From Chryseobacterium sp. KLBC 52 (GTDB taxonomy: Bacteria > Bacteroidota > Bacteroidia > Flavobacteriales > Weeksellaceae), in assembly GCF_003347605.1 (NCBI RefSeq), contig NZ_QDFZ01000001.1:186001-250000 (forward strand): 64,000 bases of DNA. The letters are read 5' to 3'. A model generated the notes under the pieces. The model did not search any database, was not told the origin of the DNA, and saw only the letters and a program-made list of their open reading frames with translations. Position 1 is the first letter of the stretch; the number at the start of each line of letters is the position of its first letter. Shown here in pieces: positions 51,871 to 61,894 of the stretch. Both the position numbers and the translations under genes were made by a program.

Positions 51871-52629
51871 ATGAAATTGATCAGTAAAAATATATGGGTT
51901 ATTTTGTTTTCTATGATTATCGTAAGCTGTAGCTCACAGGGCAAAAACAGTTTTAAAGCAAAGAAAATATATGAATCAAAAGCCCTGATCATTACTCAGA
52001 TTTCGGAAAATTCTTTTATTCATACCTCCTTTAAACAAACCAATGATTTCGGGAATGTACCGTGTAATGGATTGGTTGTAAAAGATCATCACGAAACTAT
52101 TGTTTTTGATACCCCTACCCATGATAAAAGTTCAGAAGAGCTGATACAATGGATTAATGAAAAGCTCGGTGCAAAAGTTAAGGCTGTTATTTCCACCCAT
52201 TTTCATGATGACAGTTTAGGAGGATTGATGGCTTTTCATAAACATAATATTCCCTCTTATGCATATGCTAAAACCATCGAATTAGCTAAAGAAAATAATT
52301 TTGTTATTCCTGAAAACAGTTTTAATGATTCTGTTGTTTTAAAAGTGGGAGACAAAGATGTTCTGGCCAAATTTTTTGGCGAAGGACATACAAAAGATAA
52401 TGCTGTAGGCTATTTTCCTAGTGAGAATATTTTATTTGGAGGCTGTTTATTAAAAGAGCTGGAGGCGGGCAAAGGATATTTAGGTGATGCTAATGTTTCT
52501 GCATGGCCCAATACTGTTGAAAAAGTAAAAAAAGAATATCCGGATGTGAAAATTGTAGTTCCCGGACATGGAGAGTATGGCGACGGAAAGCTCCTTGACT
52601 ATACGATTAGATTATTTAAAGGTCAATAG
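51871..52629 (+). CDS. Subclass B1 metallo-beta-lactamase
   Basis: 252 residues. A lipoprotein-type signal ends in VSC (Cys20), so the enzyme is probably membrane-anchored. Zinc ligands are complete: His110, His112, Asp114 (THFHDD), His173 (GEGHTKDN), Cys192 (FGGCLLK) and His233 (PGHGEYG). The Cys192 site defines subclass B1. The FGGCLLK block and the spacing are closer to CcrA/CfiA of Bacteroides than to IND or CGB of Chryseobacterium as I recall them. It would hydrolyse carbapenems, a role inferred from subclass. No mobile element flanks it, which suggests a resident chromosomal gene. Confidence 0.93.
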   Translation: MKLISKNIWVILFSMIIVSCSSQGKNSFKAKKIYESKALIITQISENSFIHTSFKQTNDFGNVPCNGLVVKDHHETIVFDTPTHDKSSEELIQWINEKLGAKVKAVISTHFHDDSLGGLMAFHKHNIPSYAYAKTIELAKENNFVIPENSFNDSVVLKVGDKDVLAKFFGEGHTKDNAVGYFPSENILFGGCLLKELEAGKGYLGDANVSAWPNTVEKVKKEYPDVKIVVPGHGEYGDGKLLDYTIRLFKGQ

Positions 52630-52711
52630 TGAATTTTTGCTTTGCAAAGTGAATGGTTTAGTGTGAAAATAAATTGACAAGCAGAGCGCATTGACGAGTG
52701 ACCATTGACAT

Positions 52712-52745
52712 AAAAAAGCCTCAATACAATGTATGAGGCTTTTTT
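52712..52745. terminator. Bidirectional terminator
   Basis: AAAAAAGCCTCA pairs with TGAGGCTTTTTT around ATACAATGTA. It separates the metallo-beta-lactamase and porV. Confidence 0.85.
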
Positions 52746-52763
52746 ATAGAGCTGTTGCTTTTA

Positions 52764-53927
52764 TTAACGGTCGTTGTTGGATGTTTCTTCTCCAATGTTC
52801 CATGTAAGACCGAAACGTAGCGTGTTATCCAAAGCACTGTTGATCTTAGACATGTTGATCAGGTAAGAAAGATCAAGTCCGAAAGAACGGTATCTTAACC
52901 CAACCCCTGCAGTAGCAAACTGTCTTGCTCCCTGCTCTTCACTTTCATGGAAGTAACCTCCTCTTACAGAAAATGCATTGTCATACGAATATTCTAAAGC
53001 ACCACTGTACATGATACTGTTTTTATTTTTGAAAGATTTTCCGATACCAGCCATTGGTCCTACATTCGGGATCTGATAAATAGGCTGTCTTGTATTCGGG
53101 TCTATTCCTGCATATTCAGATCCAGGAACCAATAGTTTTGAACCTTCCACAGAAATTCCGATTCTGTTCATATCATCCAGGTACATATCGTATCCAACCC
53201 CTAATCTTGCCATCGTAGGAAGATAAGATCTTGATTCTTCATTTCCTGTATAATCCAGTTTCGGACCTAAGTTCTGAATAGCCAGACCTGCATTCACTTT
53301 ACCATCATATCCACCAATACTGGAGAATCTTGGAGAGGTATAGTATCCTGAAACGTCTACTGCAAAACTGTTTGCCGCTTTAAGTGTAGTATCTGTATTG
53401 AATCCTCCGGCTAAGTCTGAACGGATAAATCTACCGGTAACAGCTCCGGAGAATGAATCAGAAAGTTTCAAAGCATAGGCAACGTCAATGGAGAATTCGT
53501 TTGGTTTTGATGTACCCATAGAAGCGATTTCTGTACCCACCAATTGAGTCAGGTCTACCTGTCCCATATTGAAATAATAGATACTCGCGGAGATTGTAGA
53601 TCTTTCTTCCTGCCCTAAAAACTTATGGAACGAAGCATATAATAAGAATACATCATTGGTAAGTTTTCCCATGTAAGGCGTATAGTTAAGACCTACGGAA
53701 GAACTTGTCCTGCTGAAAGGGTATTTAGCCGCATTCCAGAATTGGGAAAATGCATCCGGAGAGGTTACCACCCCTTGATCTCCCATACCTCCCGATCTTG
53801 CATCAGGTGCAATTCTTAAGAAAGGAGCTCCGGTAAGAACTGGGTTTACTTTACCTAAATCTTGCGAATAGCCTAAAAAACCAGCACTCAAACCAAATCC
53901 TAATAGCAGTTTAGTAGTTAAATTCAT
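52764..53927 (-). CDS. porV: T9SS outer-membrane protein PorV (LptO)
   Basis: 387 residues with a signal peptide (LLLGFGLSAGFLGYSQ). The mature protein begins with APFLRIAPDARSGGMGD and continues as a FadL-like 14-stranded barrel with glycine-rich strands. PorV brings cargo from the translocon to the sortase PorU; both genes are adjacent here. It is downstream of porU by 60 bp on the same strand. The C-terminus ends in an aromatic strand (FGLTWNIG). Confidence 0.9.
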   Translation of the reverse strand: MNLTTKLLLGFGLSAGFLGYSQDLGKVNPVLTGAPFLRIAPDARSGGMGDQGVVTSPDAFSQFWNAAKYPFSRTSSSVGLNYTPYMGKLTNDVFLLYASFHKFLGQEERSTISASIYYFNMGQVDLTQLVGTEIASMGTSKPNEFSIDVAYALKLSDSFSGAVTGRFIRSDLAGGFNTDTTLKAANSFAVDVSGYYTSPRFSSIGGYDGKVNAGLAIQNLGPKLDYTGNEESRSYLPTMARLGVGYDMYLDDMNRIGISVEGSKLLVPGSEYAGIDPNTRQPIYQIPNVGPMAGIGKSFKNKNSIMYSGALEYSYDNAFSVRGGYFHESEEQGARQFATAGVGLRYRSFGLDLSYLINMSKINSALDNTLRFGLTWNIGEETSNNDR

Positions 53928-53987
53928 ATGTTGTCTTTTATATATTATCAGTTTTTTATTAATATTATTATCTATTGTTCTGTTTAA

Positions 53988-56900
53988 TTATTTCAAAAGT
54001 ACCATTTTTTCTACAGCTGTAGCACTTCCTTTGCATTTTTCTTGATTTTGACTTTTTGCAAATATCTTAAAAATATACGTACCTTTTGCTACTGTAGCTC
54101 CAAAATCATCTCTTCCGTCCCATTCTATGGCCTGGCGTGGGGTTCTATAGCCCTGCAGGAAAGGTTCTGCAACCACCGGCTGCGATAAAGTTCTTACCAA
54201 TCTTCCGGTTATTGTATAAATCTGTACGTTCACATCCAGAATATCATCACAGTTGTGTTCAAACTGAATATAGGTTTTATTGGTAAATGGATTTGGCCAG
54301 TTCAGCGGACGGTTGATCGTCAGGTGTTGGTCAGACTCATCTTTAACTTCAAAATTTAACGTAGCAGTTGTCGAATTATTGTTTATATCCCAAACTTTAA
54401 ATGTTAATTGATGCTGTCCTATTGCTAGATTTCTGAAAGGGTAGGTTACATTTCCTTTCTGGTATTCGGCAAGACTAGGATTTAAGCATCCGTTTCCTTC
54501 TCCGGGAGCATAAAAATCATTTAAAACAACAGTATTGATAATCTGACCATCAAGATATACTGTAATATCATGTCCTACACCGGATCCTGTTGAGTTGATT
54601 CCTGTGTCATCGGTAAGACACGCAAGAAGCATAGGATTCTGATTGGTGATTCCACCATCTGCAAAGTTGGTGTTGTTCATATACAGCTTTACTTTTGGAG
54701 GTTGATTATCATTGATTCCATTAGGATTAATATCACCTACCTGTACTGCCTGGTTATTGAAAACATCTGTTGCTTTGTTGTCAGCATAGGCTAGTATTCT
54801 TCCTTGTCCTACAGCATAGTTAATGTCTTTAGGAACATAAAATTCAGCAGTGAAAACTCCGTTTACCGCAGTTCCTGCAGATTTTACAATCGCACTTCCT
54901 TCTTCAGTATATTCTAAAACCGGAGTTAAAATTCCACTGTTATTAAGTGTTTTCTTATTTAATCTCTTATCAAAAATATTGATGCTGACTTTTCCGTTGA
55001 AGGTATTGTTCAGGGTTCCGTTCGGATTATTGATGTGTCCTTTAATTTTCACAAAATCCAAACCTCTGATCAATCCGGGAACCGGAGTTTCAATATTATC
55101 AATAACAAGAAGTCTTTGAGGTCTGCTTAATTTCATTGCCGGGTCACCCAATAAGTTTACTTTTAAGTGGTTACTGTTTGGACCCTTTTGTTTTTTAGCA
55201 ATCAATTGAGCATTCCCCAATGTATTGAAGTCATCATTGGTTAATTTAAAGATATTCTGAGTAAGAGTATTGGTAAAATCACGTCCATAATCAACTCCGA
55301 TAGCACGGCTGGAAGTAATCATGGTAGAAACACCTCCCTGTTTCATTTTAATAAACTGCTCACCTACAGAATTGGTTGAAGGTTCGTCCCATAATGTAAA
55401 CTCACAAGTGATGGTAGATACAAACGGGAATCTGCTGTATACATTGGAAAAATTGTTGGCATTCTGAACTTCTGTACTGGTAAGTACTCTTTCCTGCGCC
55501 CATCCGTTGATTCCTCCGTGTCCGAAATAGAACAGATACAAACTGTTTCCGATAGCGTTGGAAATGGCCTGGTTTACCTGCGGATATCTTCGTCCTCCGG
55601 ATGTACTCTGCGCGGTAAAGGCATCCATGTATAATTTTTTAACATTATATTCTTTAAGTTCCTGCTGGCCCGGTTGTTCAAATATGCTGGCAAGGGATGC
55701 GTTCATTACATTATGAAATGGCCCGCCTCCTTCATTATTATCATCTACCACAAAGTCAAGCCTCATACGCCAGTCTCCGAAAGGACTCGACTGTCCCTGA
55801 AGAGAATTATAATAAGCCAGCGTTTTGTTGATCATATCTCCGGCTTCACTTACATTGGCGGCAGGAATTCTACCAACAGGCAGATCTGGTAAATTGTTTT
55901 CAATTAGTAATGCGGTTTGCGGCTTGGTCATCACAATATAATCATCCGTCACAAAAGAGGATACATAATCTGAAGACTGCTCACTCTGGTAGCTGGAAAC
56001 AACATTTGAGTTGTTCGGAACTCTGTTTTTATAATCGTATGAAGTGTCCCCAAGAATAAATACATACTGAAGTCTTCCCAGAGGAGTATTGAGTTTGCTT
56101 ACGAAATCTCTTATCGCAGTAAGATCTTTGCTTCCACTGCCGTATTCCTCATAGATTTTATTGATGTCAACAATTTCTACTTTATAGTTATTCTTCGTTT
56201 GATGATAGTTGGCAATTCTCTGTGCCTGGCCCATCATTTCGGGAACGGTAAGGATAAGATAGTCTACGTTTTGTATTGCAGATAAATTCTGATTGGAAAT
56301 TCTTCCTACAAACTGCGGGCTGAAAGCTGCATCAGCACGGAAAGCTACAAATTCATTATTGAAATTCTGATCAGCAGCAGTATAGGCAAAGTTGAAAGAA
56401 CCGGCTCCTGCTTTATTCACTCTTCTGTTAGCATTGGTAATGTCTGTTACATCCCATACCTGTTCTATATTATTGGCATTACTGATGCTGAAACCATAGT
56501 CTGTATTGCTTCCACTTACAATTGAATAATCCCTGAAGTTCATTTGTGAACCATTGAATGCAAGGTTTTCCTTATACTGAACTTCCAGATAATCAAAATA
56601 GAATGTTCCATTAGGATTTTTGGAAATGTCAGGATTATAAACCAATGTAAACTGATTTCCGGTAAGATTTGTTAATGTTCCTGTGTACGTTACAGGATAA
56701 AAAGTATACTGATAGGAAGAAGTATCCGTAGGAATTACCTGCAGCGGGTGTGGATTTAAATTGTTGATTTTAAAATCTATCGTATTCTGCTGGGAATTAT
56801 AGGCCACTACCTGGGTTCTGTATCGTACTACGTCATTCGCCTGTATAGGAGAATTCGTAGTCAGTGTTATGGTCTTTTCATTGGAGAAAGGAGCATCCTC

Positions 56901-57890
56901 TACCCATGTTCTTCCTACTTTTAACAGGTTTTTCTGATCCTTGTTAATGACCTGGTAACTGTCATATCTTGTAATCAGCTGGCCAGGAAGATTTCCATCT
57001 ACAGTAGGAACCCTTTTTCCTGCGCCCTTGTCAAAGTTGATATAATAATACGAGAAGTCTTCGTAGATATTTTTTACATTATTACTTCTTTCACTGAATC
57101 GGGTATCATGTCTTTTAAAGCCATTTCCATTGCCTGTATCATAAAGGTTATATCCGTCCGGACCTTGTGCATAGAAAAGAGCATAGTCATTGTCATTCCA
57201 TACCCCATCATCTTCACCTACTACCTGAATGGCATTTTCCTGTAAAGCTCCGTATCTTGCATCCTGATTGTATTCAGGAAGCATAACACCTCCGTTTCCA
57301 TAAATTCTGAAATTTTTAGGATTTACAGAACCCGGATTAATTCCGTTGTCTTTTAAAAACTGGGAAGTGATTTTGAATACTCCGGACTTGTCTACCTTTA
57401 TCTTATAAAAATTTCCACTTGATAAAGGATTACCGGTGGTACCTATTTTATTAACCGTTCCTGTTGTATTGATAAAAGAAGAAGCTTCTGAAACATTAAA
57501 TGAAGATAATCTCTGAACACGCCCTTTTACATTTTTAAATAAAGCAATACTAATACTGGCATAGCTTTCACCCTCTAAAGTATAATAGGAAACATCTGCT
57601 ACATCATAATCCGGAAGTCTGCCTTTATCCAGCTCAAACAATTCCTGGTTAGAAACGCTTTCCCAAACAAGGTCTGAGATTTTTAATTGCTTTTCTCCGA
57701 TTTTTTGCTTGCTTACGATAAAAACATTATTTTGGCTGTAAGAAAAACCTTCATTTTTAAAATTAGGAAGATTTAATTTTGTGTCACCAAAATCCTGAAT
57801 TTTAGAACCATTCCATTCTATGGTGTTTCTTTGGGCGTAAAGTGTTGATGCAAAAGCGATTAAAGATAAAATCGTAATTTTTCGTTTCAT
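53988..57890 (-). CDS. porU: T9SS sortase PorU (C25 peptidase family)
   Basis: 1300 residues with a signal peptide (LSLIAFASTLYAQ). The gingipain-type C25 domain spans about 570-930; the catalytic pair is His791 (YFGHGG) and Cys829 (TITCEF). A FlgD-type/T9SS-like beta tail closes the protein (NWPNPF, WDGRDDFGATVAKGTY). In Porphyromonas, PorU removes the sorting domain of T9SS cargo and attaches A-LPS. The partner porV lies downstream, and the divergent gldJ encodes a gliding/T9SS lipoprotein. Confidence 0.92.
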   Translation of the reverse strand: MKRKITILSLIAFASTLYAQRNTIEWNGSKIQDFGDTKLNLPNFKNEGFSYSQNNVFIVSKQKIGEKQLKISDLVWESVSNQELFELDKGRLPDYDVADVSYYTLEGESYASISIALFKNVKGRVQRLSSFNVSEASSFINTTGTVNKIGTTGNPLSSGNFYKIKVDKSGVFKITSQFLKDNGINPGSVNPKNFRIYGNGGVMLPEYNQDARYGALQENAIQVVGEDDGVWNDNDYALFYAQGPDGYNLYDTGNGNGFKRHDTRFSERSNNVKNIYEDFSYYYINFDKGAGKRVPTVDGNLPGQLITRYDSYQVINKDQKNLLKVGRTWVEDAPFSNEKTITLTTNSPIQANDVVRYRTQVVAYNSQQNTIDFKINNLNPHPLQVIPTDTSSYQYTFYPVTYTGTLTNLTGNQFTLVYNPDISKNPNGTFYFDYLEVQYKENLAFNGSQMNFRDYSIVSGSNTDYGFSISNANNIEQVWDVTDITNANRRVNKAGAGSFNFAYTAADQNFNNEFVAFRADAAFSPQFVGRISNQNLSAIQNVDYLILTVPEMMGQAQRIANYHQTKNNYKVEIVDINKIYEEYGSGSKDLTAIRDFVSKLNTPLGRLQYVFILGDTSYDYKNRVPNNSNVVSSYQSEQSSDYVSSFVTDDYIVMTKPQTALLIENNLPDLPVGRIPAANVSEAGDMINKTLAYYNSLQGQSSPFGDWRMRLDFVVDDNNEGGGPFHNVMNASLASIFEQPGQQELKEYNVKKLYMDAFTAQSTSGGRRYPQVNQAISNAIGNSLYLFYFGHGGINGWAQERVLTSTEVQNANNFSNVYSRFPFVSTITCEFTLWDEPSTNSVGEQFIKMKQGGVSTMITSSRAIGVDYGRDFTNTLTQNIFKLTNDDFNTLGNAQLIAKKQKGPNSNHLKVNLLGDPAMKLSRPQRLLVIDNIETPVPGLIRGLDFVKIKGHINNPNGTLNNTFNGKVSINIFDKRLNKKTLNNSGILTPVLEYTEEGSAIVKSAGTAVNGVFTAEFYVPKDINYAVGQGRILAYADNKATDVFNNQAVQVGDINPNGINDNQPPKVKLYMNNTNFADGGITNQNPMLLACLTDDTGINSTGSGVGHDITVYLDGQIINTVVLNDFYAPGEGNGCLNPSLAEYQKGNVTYPFRNLAIGQHQLTFKVWDINNNSTTATLNFEVKDESDQHLTINRPLNWPNPFTNKTYIQFEHNCDDILDVNVQIYTITGRLVRTLSQPVVAEPFLQGYRTPRQAIEWDGRDDFGATVAKGTYIFKIFAKSQNQEKCKGSATAVEKMVLLK

Positions 57891-58006
57891 GTTTACTATT
57901 GAAATTGCTAAATTACAAAATAAATGAAAATTTTAGAATTAAATTGTGATACAATAAAATTAATTTGTTAACGTTTTTCAAAAAAATCAAATGTTTACTT
58001 GATTTA

Positions 58007-58036
58007 TTGAATAATTTATTTTTTCTTTGTACTTTG
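58007..58036 (+). promoter_or_regulatory. Probable promoter of gldJ
   Basis: TTG at 58007-58009 and TACTTTG at 58030-58036, 20 bp apart; the -7 element lacks one spacer base relative to TAnnTTTG. The ATG at 58055 follows 18 bases later. Confidence 0.4.
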
Positions 58037-58054
58037 AAAATATTTATATCGACT

Positions 58055-59656
58055 ATGAAAAAACTAAAGTTGTTTTCATTAATAGCATTAAGTTCTACAC
58101 TTGCATTAACCAGCTGTGGCGGATCAGGAACCAGCAAAGGTGGCGGTACCAAAAAATTTGTCAGCAAAACAGGTTGGAAACCAAACGAAAAACAGGGTTG
58201 GTTTTTTGCAGGAAAGCAACAGAAGCAGAAGGGTTGGCCTGGGATGGTATATGTAGAAGGTGGAACTTTTACAATGGGATTAGTGAAAGATGATGTTATG
58301 CACGATTGGAATAACACACCGCGCAGAATGCAGGTAAGTTCATTCTTTATCGGAGAAACTGAAATTACTAACTACGAATACCGCGAATACCTTACATGGT
58401 TGAAGTATGTATTCCCACCAAGTGACCCGAGTTTTAAGGAGATCTATAACGGTGCTTTACCGGATACCTTATTATGGGACAACAAATTAGCAAGAAACGA
58501 TTATAACGAAACTTATCTGCGTTCTCCGGAATTTGATTATTATCCGGTAGTAGGAGTTTCCTGGACTCAGGCAAACAGATACTGTGAATGGCTGTCTGAC
58601 AGAGCGAACGAAAAAGCTTTGATGCAGGCTGGTATTATTGCCAAAGATTTGTATATCAACGAATCCAACAACCAGGGAGGAACTGCTTTCAACATGGATA
58701 AATTCAAATCGAATGATCCTGAAATGCAGGGATATATCAACGAGAAAAGAATGCAGCAGAAAACTGGTATGAAAACTACAAACCAGAGATTGCTTGCAGC
58801 TAACAGAGCTCCGAATTCTGCAATGGTACAGAAGTTCAGACTTCCTACCGAAGTAGAATGGGAATATGCAGCTCTAGGTATGGCTAAAAACAGAGAATAT
58901 AACCAATATCTGGGTAAAAAACCTCAAATTGAAAGATTAAGAGGTACCAAAGGAAGAGACAGAGGAATGTTCCTTGAAAACTTCAAAATGGGTAGAGGTG
59001 ATTATTCCGGTATTGCAGGTTGGAAAAACGACGGATCAGCTCAGACTTCTGACGTGAGACAATATCCATCTAACGATTTAGGAATCTACGGTATGTACGG
59101 AAACGTTTCTGAATGGACGGCTGACGTTTACAGACCTATCATCGATGAAGATTACAACGATTTCAACTACTACAGAGGAAACATGCCTCAGGCGATCGTA
59201 AGAAACGGTGACGGAACTTATAAAATGATCGACGAAGGTACTATTAAGTATGATACGTTAGCGGATGGAAGATTAGTTTACAGAGGACTACCTGGACAAT
59301 TCGAAAGACAAACTATCGCTGACTACAGAAACTACAGAGATGGTGACAGACAGTCTTCTTTAGAATATTACAGAGCTTCTGATTCTGCTTCAGGATTCGA
59401 TATGTACAACGCTCCTAAAACAAGCTTTGTTGTAGATGGAAGCGGTAGAGTGAAACTACAAAAAGATACTAAAGAAAGAACTTCCGGAATTTCTAACGAG
59501 GTTAGAGTGGTAAAAGGGGGTTCTTGGCAGGACACAGCATATTGGCTGGATCCAGGACAAAGAAGATATAAAAATCAAAACAGAGCTTATGGTTGGGTAG
59601 GATTCCGTGTTGCACAGGATGCTAAAGCCAGCGATAAGAGTAGAACTAGAAGATAA
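58055..59656 (+). CDS. gldJ: Gliding/T9SS lipoprotein GldJ
   Basis: 533 residues from the ATG at 58055; an upstream in-frame start at 57965 would spoil the lipoprotein signal. Lipobox LTSC (Cys21). The body is an FGE-sulfatase-like domain: MVYVEGGTFTMG (about 68-79), FRLPTEVEWEYAALGMAK (about 266-283), GNVSEWTADVY (about 349) and VVKGGSW (near 486). The formylglycine-generating active site is not expected to work here. In Flavobacterium GldJ is part of the gliding motor ring and stabilises GldK. porU lies divergently; murF follows. Confidence 0.93.
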   Translation: MKKLKLFSLIALSSTLALTSCGGSGTSKGGGTKKFVSKTGWKPNEKQGWFFAGKQQKQKGWPGMVYVEGGTFTMGLVKDDVMHDWNNTPRRMQVSSFFIGETEITNYEYREYLTWLKYVFPPSDPSFKEIYNGALPDTLLWDNKLARNDYNETYLRSPEFDYYPVVGVSWTQANRYCEWLSDRANEKALMQAGIIAKDLYINESNNQGGTAFNMDKFKSNDPEMQGYINEKRMQQKTGMKTTNQRLLAANRAPNSAMVQKFRLPTEVEWEYAALGMAKNREYNQYLGKKPQIERLRGTKGRDRGMFLENFKMGRGDYSGIAGWKNDGSAQTSDVRQYPSNDLGIYGMYGNVSEWTADVYRPIIDEDYNDFNYYRGNMPQAIVRNGDGTYKMIDEGTIKYDTLADGRLVYRGLPGQFERQTIADYRNYRDGDRQSSLEYYRASDSASGFDMYNAPKTSFVVDGSGRVKLQKDTKERTSGISNEVRVVKGGSWQDTAYWLDPGQRRYKNQNRAYGWVGFRVAQDAKASDKSRTRR

Positions 59657-59679
59657 TATTTATCAAAAAATACTTACAA

Positions 59680-59710
59680 AAAACCTTCCGGACTTTCGGA
59701 AGGTTTTTTT
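59680..59710 (+). terminator. Terminator of gldJ
   Basis: AAAACCTTCCG pairs with CGGAAGGTTTT around GACTTT, followed by a T-run. Confidence 0.85.
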
Positions 59711-59811
59711 ATTTTTGAACCATGAAATCGCGTTGGCTAAAAAGTCTAAAAACATTCGTATAGATTGAGCGATTGCATGCGATTTTAAAAAAAAGATATA
59801 TATATTTCCAC

Positions 59812-61083
59812 ATGAATATAGAACAGTTTTATCCTTTATTTCTGCAGGCGGCAAAAGTAACCATCGACAGCAGAAAAATAGCAGAGAATGATATTTTCTT
59901 TGCTTTTTCCGGTGAGAATTTCAATGCAGCAACGCTGGCAGAGAAAGCCATTGATGACGGAGCTCTGGCAGTGATTGTTGAACTTCCGGAATTTGAAAAC
60001 AGAGATAAAAATATTTTCTATGTTCCATCCACCCTGGAGTTTTTACAACAACTGGCCATCTATCATAGAAGCAAGCTGGCTATTCCTTTTATAGGGCTTA
60101 CAGGAAGTAATGGAAAGACGACTACAAAAGAGCTTATTCATGCTGTTCTTTCTGAAAAATTTAATGTTCAGTACACCTACGGAAATCTGAACAATCATAT
60201 CGGAGTTCCATTGACCATTCTTTCCATTAAACCGGAACATGAAATGGCCGTGATTGAAATGGGAGCTAACCATCAGAAAGAAATTGAATTTCTGTGTACC
60301 ATTTCACAACCTGATTTCGGTTATATTACCAATTTTGGAAAAGCTCATCTGGAAGGATTCGGAGGTTTTGAAGGAGTAATCAAAGGAAAATCTGAGCTTT
60401 ATGATTATCTTAAAAATAACAACAGAACGATTGTTGTGAATGAAAACGATCCTATCCAGGCTGAAAAAACTGAAAACTATTCACCTAAAATCACTTTTGG
60501 AAAAGAGACATCAAACTATAATTTTGAATCTTTTTCTGCAGAACATTTTGTAGGATTGACGTATCAGGGGGGAAAAGCCGTTTCAAAACTGACAGGAGAG
60601 TACAATTTTACCAACCTTTGTGCAGCTGCCAGTTTAGGACTTCATTTCGGAATCAGCTTTGAAAAAATAAAACATGCGTTGGAACTTTACACGCCAACGA
60701 ATATGAGATCTCAGGTGGTGAAAAAAGAGGGGAGAACTTTGGTTCTGGATACGTATAATGCCAATCCAAGTTCTATGAGCGCTTCTTTGAATAATTTCAT
60801 CAGTTTTGAAGGCAGCAAAACCATTATTATCGGTGATATGCTGGAACTGGGGGATGAGAGTGAGAAAGAGCATCAGAACATCTTAAAACTGGCTCAGGAC
60901 CTTCATTTCGACGAGATTATTACGGTTGGTAAACATTTTAAAGCTGTGAATGCTTCAGATTTTGCTTTTGAAAATACAGCAGCATTAATAGAATATTTAC
61001 AACAGAATCCAATTCATTCTGAAAACATATTGTTAAAAGGATCCAGAGGAATTGCCCTGGAGAAAGTGATCGACTTTATTTAG
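59812..61083 (+). CDS. murF: UDP-MurNAc-tripeptide D-Ala-D-Ala ligase
   Basis: 423 residues from the ATG at 59812; an upstream in-frame ATG at 59773 gives a poor extension. Mur-ligase marks: GLTGSNGKTTTKELI P-loop (about 99-113), YGNLNNHIGVPLTIL, VIEMGANHQKE and DTYNANPSSM. It adds D-Ala-D-Ala to UDP-MurNAc-tripeptide in cytosolic cell-wall synthesis. Its position right after gldJ is conserved in flavobacteria. The rest of the mur operon is not in the window. Confidence 0.94.
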   Translation: MNIEQFYPLFLQAAKVTIDSRKIAENDIFFAFSGENFNAATLAEKAIDDGALAVIVELPEFENRDKNIFYVPSTLEFLQQLAIYHRSKLAIPFIGLTGSNGKTTTKELIHAVLSEKFNVQYTYGNLNNHIGVPLTILSIKPEHEMAVIEMGANHQKEIEFLCTISQPDFGYITNFGKAHLEGFGGFEGVIKGKSELYDYLKNNNRTIVVNENDPIQAEKTENYSPKITFGKETSNYNFESFSAEHFVGLTYQGGKAVSKLTGEYNFTNLCAAASLGLHFGISFEKIKHALELYTPTNMRSQVVKKEGRTLVLDTYNANPSSMSASLNNFISFEGSKTIIIGDMLELGDESEKEHQNILKLAQDLHFDEIITVGKHFKAVNASDFAFENTAALIEYLQQNPIHSENILLKGSRGIALEKVIDFI

Positions 61084-61084
61084 A

Positions 61085-61245
61085 GTAAGGAAGCTGGAAG
61101 TTGGGAGAGGGAAGTTCTTGAAGACAAGCAACGCGTATTCTCTTTTTTTATACCATTTTATAAATTATCATTGTTACAATGATCATCGGAAACGAGGGCT
61201 GCCGGATCGTAACTTCCAGCTTCACTCTTCCAACTTCCAGGCTTA
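61085..61245. repeat. Inverted pair of degenerate 7-bp repeats
   Basis: GGAAGCTGGAAGTTGGGAGA on the left (61089-61108) and CTTCCAGCTTCACTCTTCCA then ACTTCCAG on the right (about 61214-61240) read as approximate inverted repeats. They sit between the convergent murF and NUDIX genes and could act as a terminator. Confidence 0.7.
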
Positions 61246-61249
61246 TTAC

Positions 61250-61858
61250 TTATTTCTTCAGGTCCCAGAATTCTTTTACGATCAGTTTGATATTTTTAAA
61301 AGTACTCGGGAACACTTCATTTTCAATTTCAGATGTCGTTTTCCAGGCTACTTCGGTAATACCTTCTTCTATTTGCGGTTTCGAGGTGTCTTCCCCGTCA
61401 AAGTTCATTTCAAACCAATGGGTGCATTTCAAGATCTTCTCACCATTTCTTTCAATGTAGATATGATAAGTGGTATTGATGAATTGTAAAAGTTCAACAT
61501 CGCTCAGACCAGTTTCTTCCTCTATTTCCCGTACTGCAGACTCTTCCCTGGATTCTCCTTTTTCCATTTTACCTTTGGGAAGATCCCATTTACCCAGTCT
61601 TCTGATGAAAAGAATTTTACCCTCGGGATTATTAACGAGACCTCCTGCAGCCTCTATAATTCTGAATAGCTTTTGAAATTCCTGCCAGATTTCTTCCAAA
61701 TTCTCTCCATATACATTCAGTTCCTGTACAGAGGTATTCTCCAGAAGATCCAATGCGATCTCTAAAGTTGTATAATTTTCGTATCCAAGCTTTTTTTCAA
61801 GTTCTTCAGGATGCTTAGATAGTAATAATTTTTTTTCGTTGACAAAAACTTTATACAT
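61250..61858 (-). CDS. NUDIX hydrolase
   Basis: 202 residues. The Nudix box GKMEKGESREESAVREIEEETG (about residues 95-116, quoted as GKMEKGE and REIEEETG) has all metal-binding glutamates. The N-terminal 65 residues are a separate small domain not seen in minimal NUDIX enzymes. It hydrolyses nucleoside diphosphate-X compounds; the substrate is unknown. It is divergent from the SRPBCC gene. Confidence 0.88.
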   Translation of the reverse strand: MYKVFVNEKKLLLSKHPEELEKKLGYENYTTLEIALDLLENTSVQELNVYGENLEEIWQEFQKLFRIIEAAGGLVNNPEGKILFIRRLGKWDLPKGKMEKGESREESAVREIEEETGLSDVELLQFINTTYHIYIERNGEKILKCTHWFEMNFDGEDTSKPQIEEGITEVAWKTTSEIENEVFPSTFKNIKLIVKEFWDLKK

Positions 61859-61894
61859 TTGTAATAGTTAAGAATTTAAATACAAAAATAAAAA

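Noticed and set aside
51871..52629. Generic MBL-fold hydrolase (glyoxalase II or RNase type)
   Set aside because: Presence of the Cys192 ligand and the B1 pattern of His173 and His233 excludes these groups.
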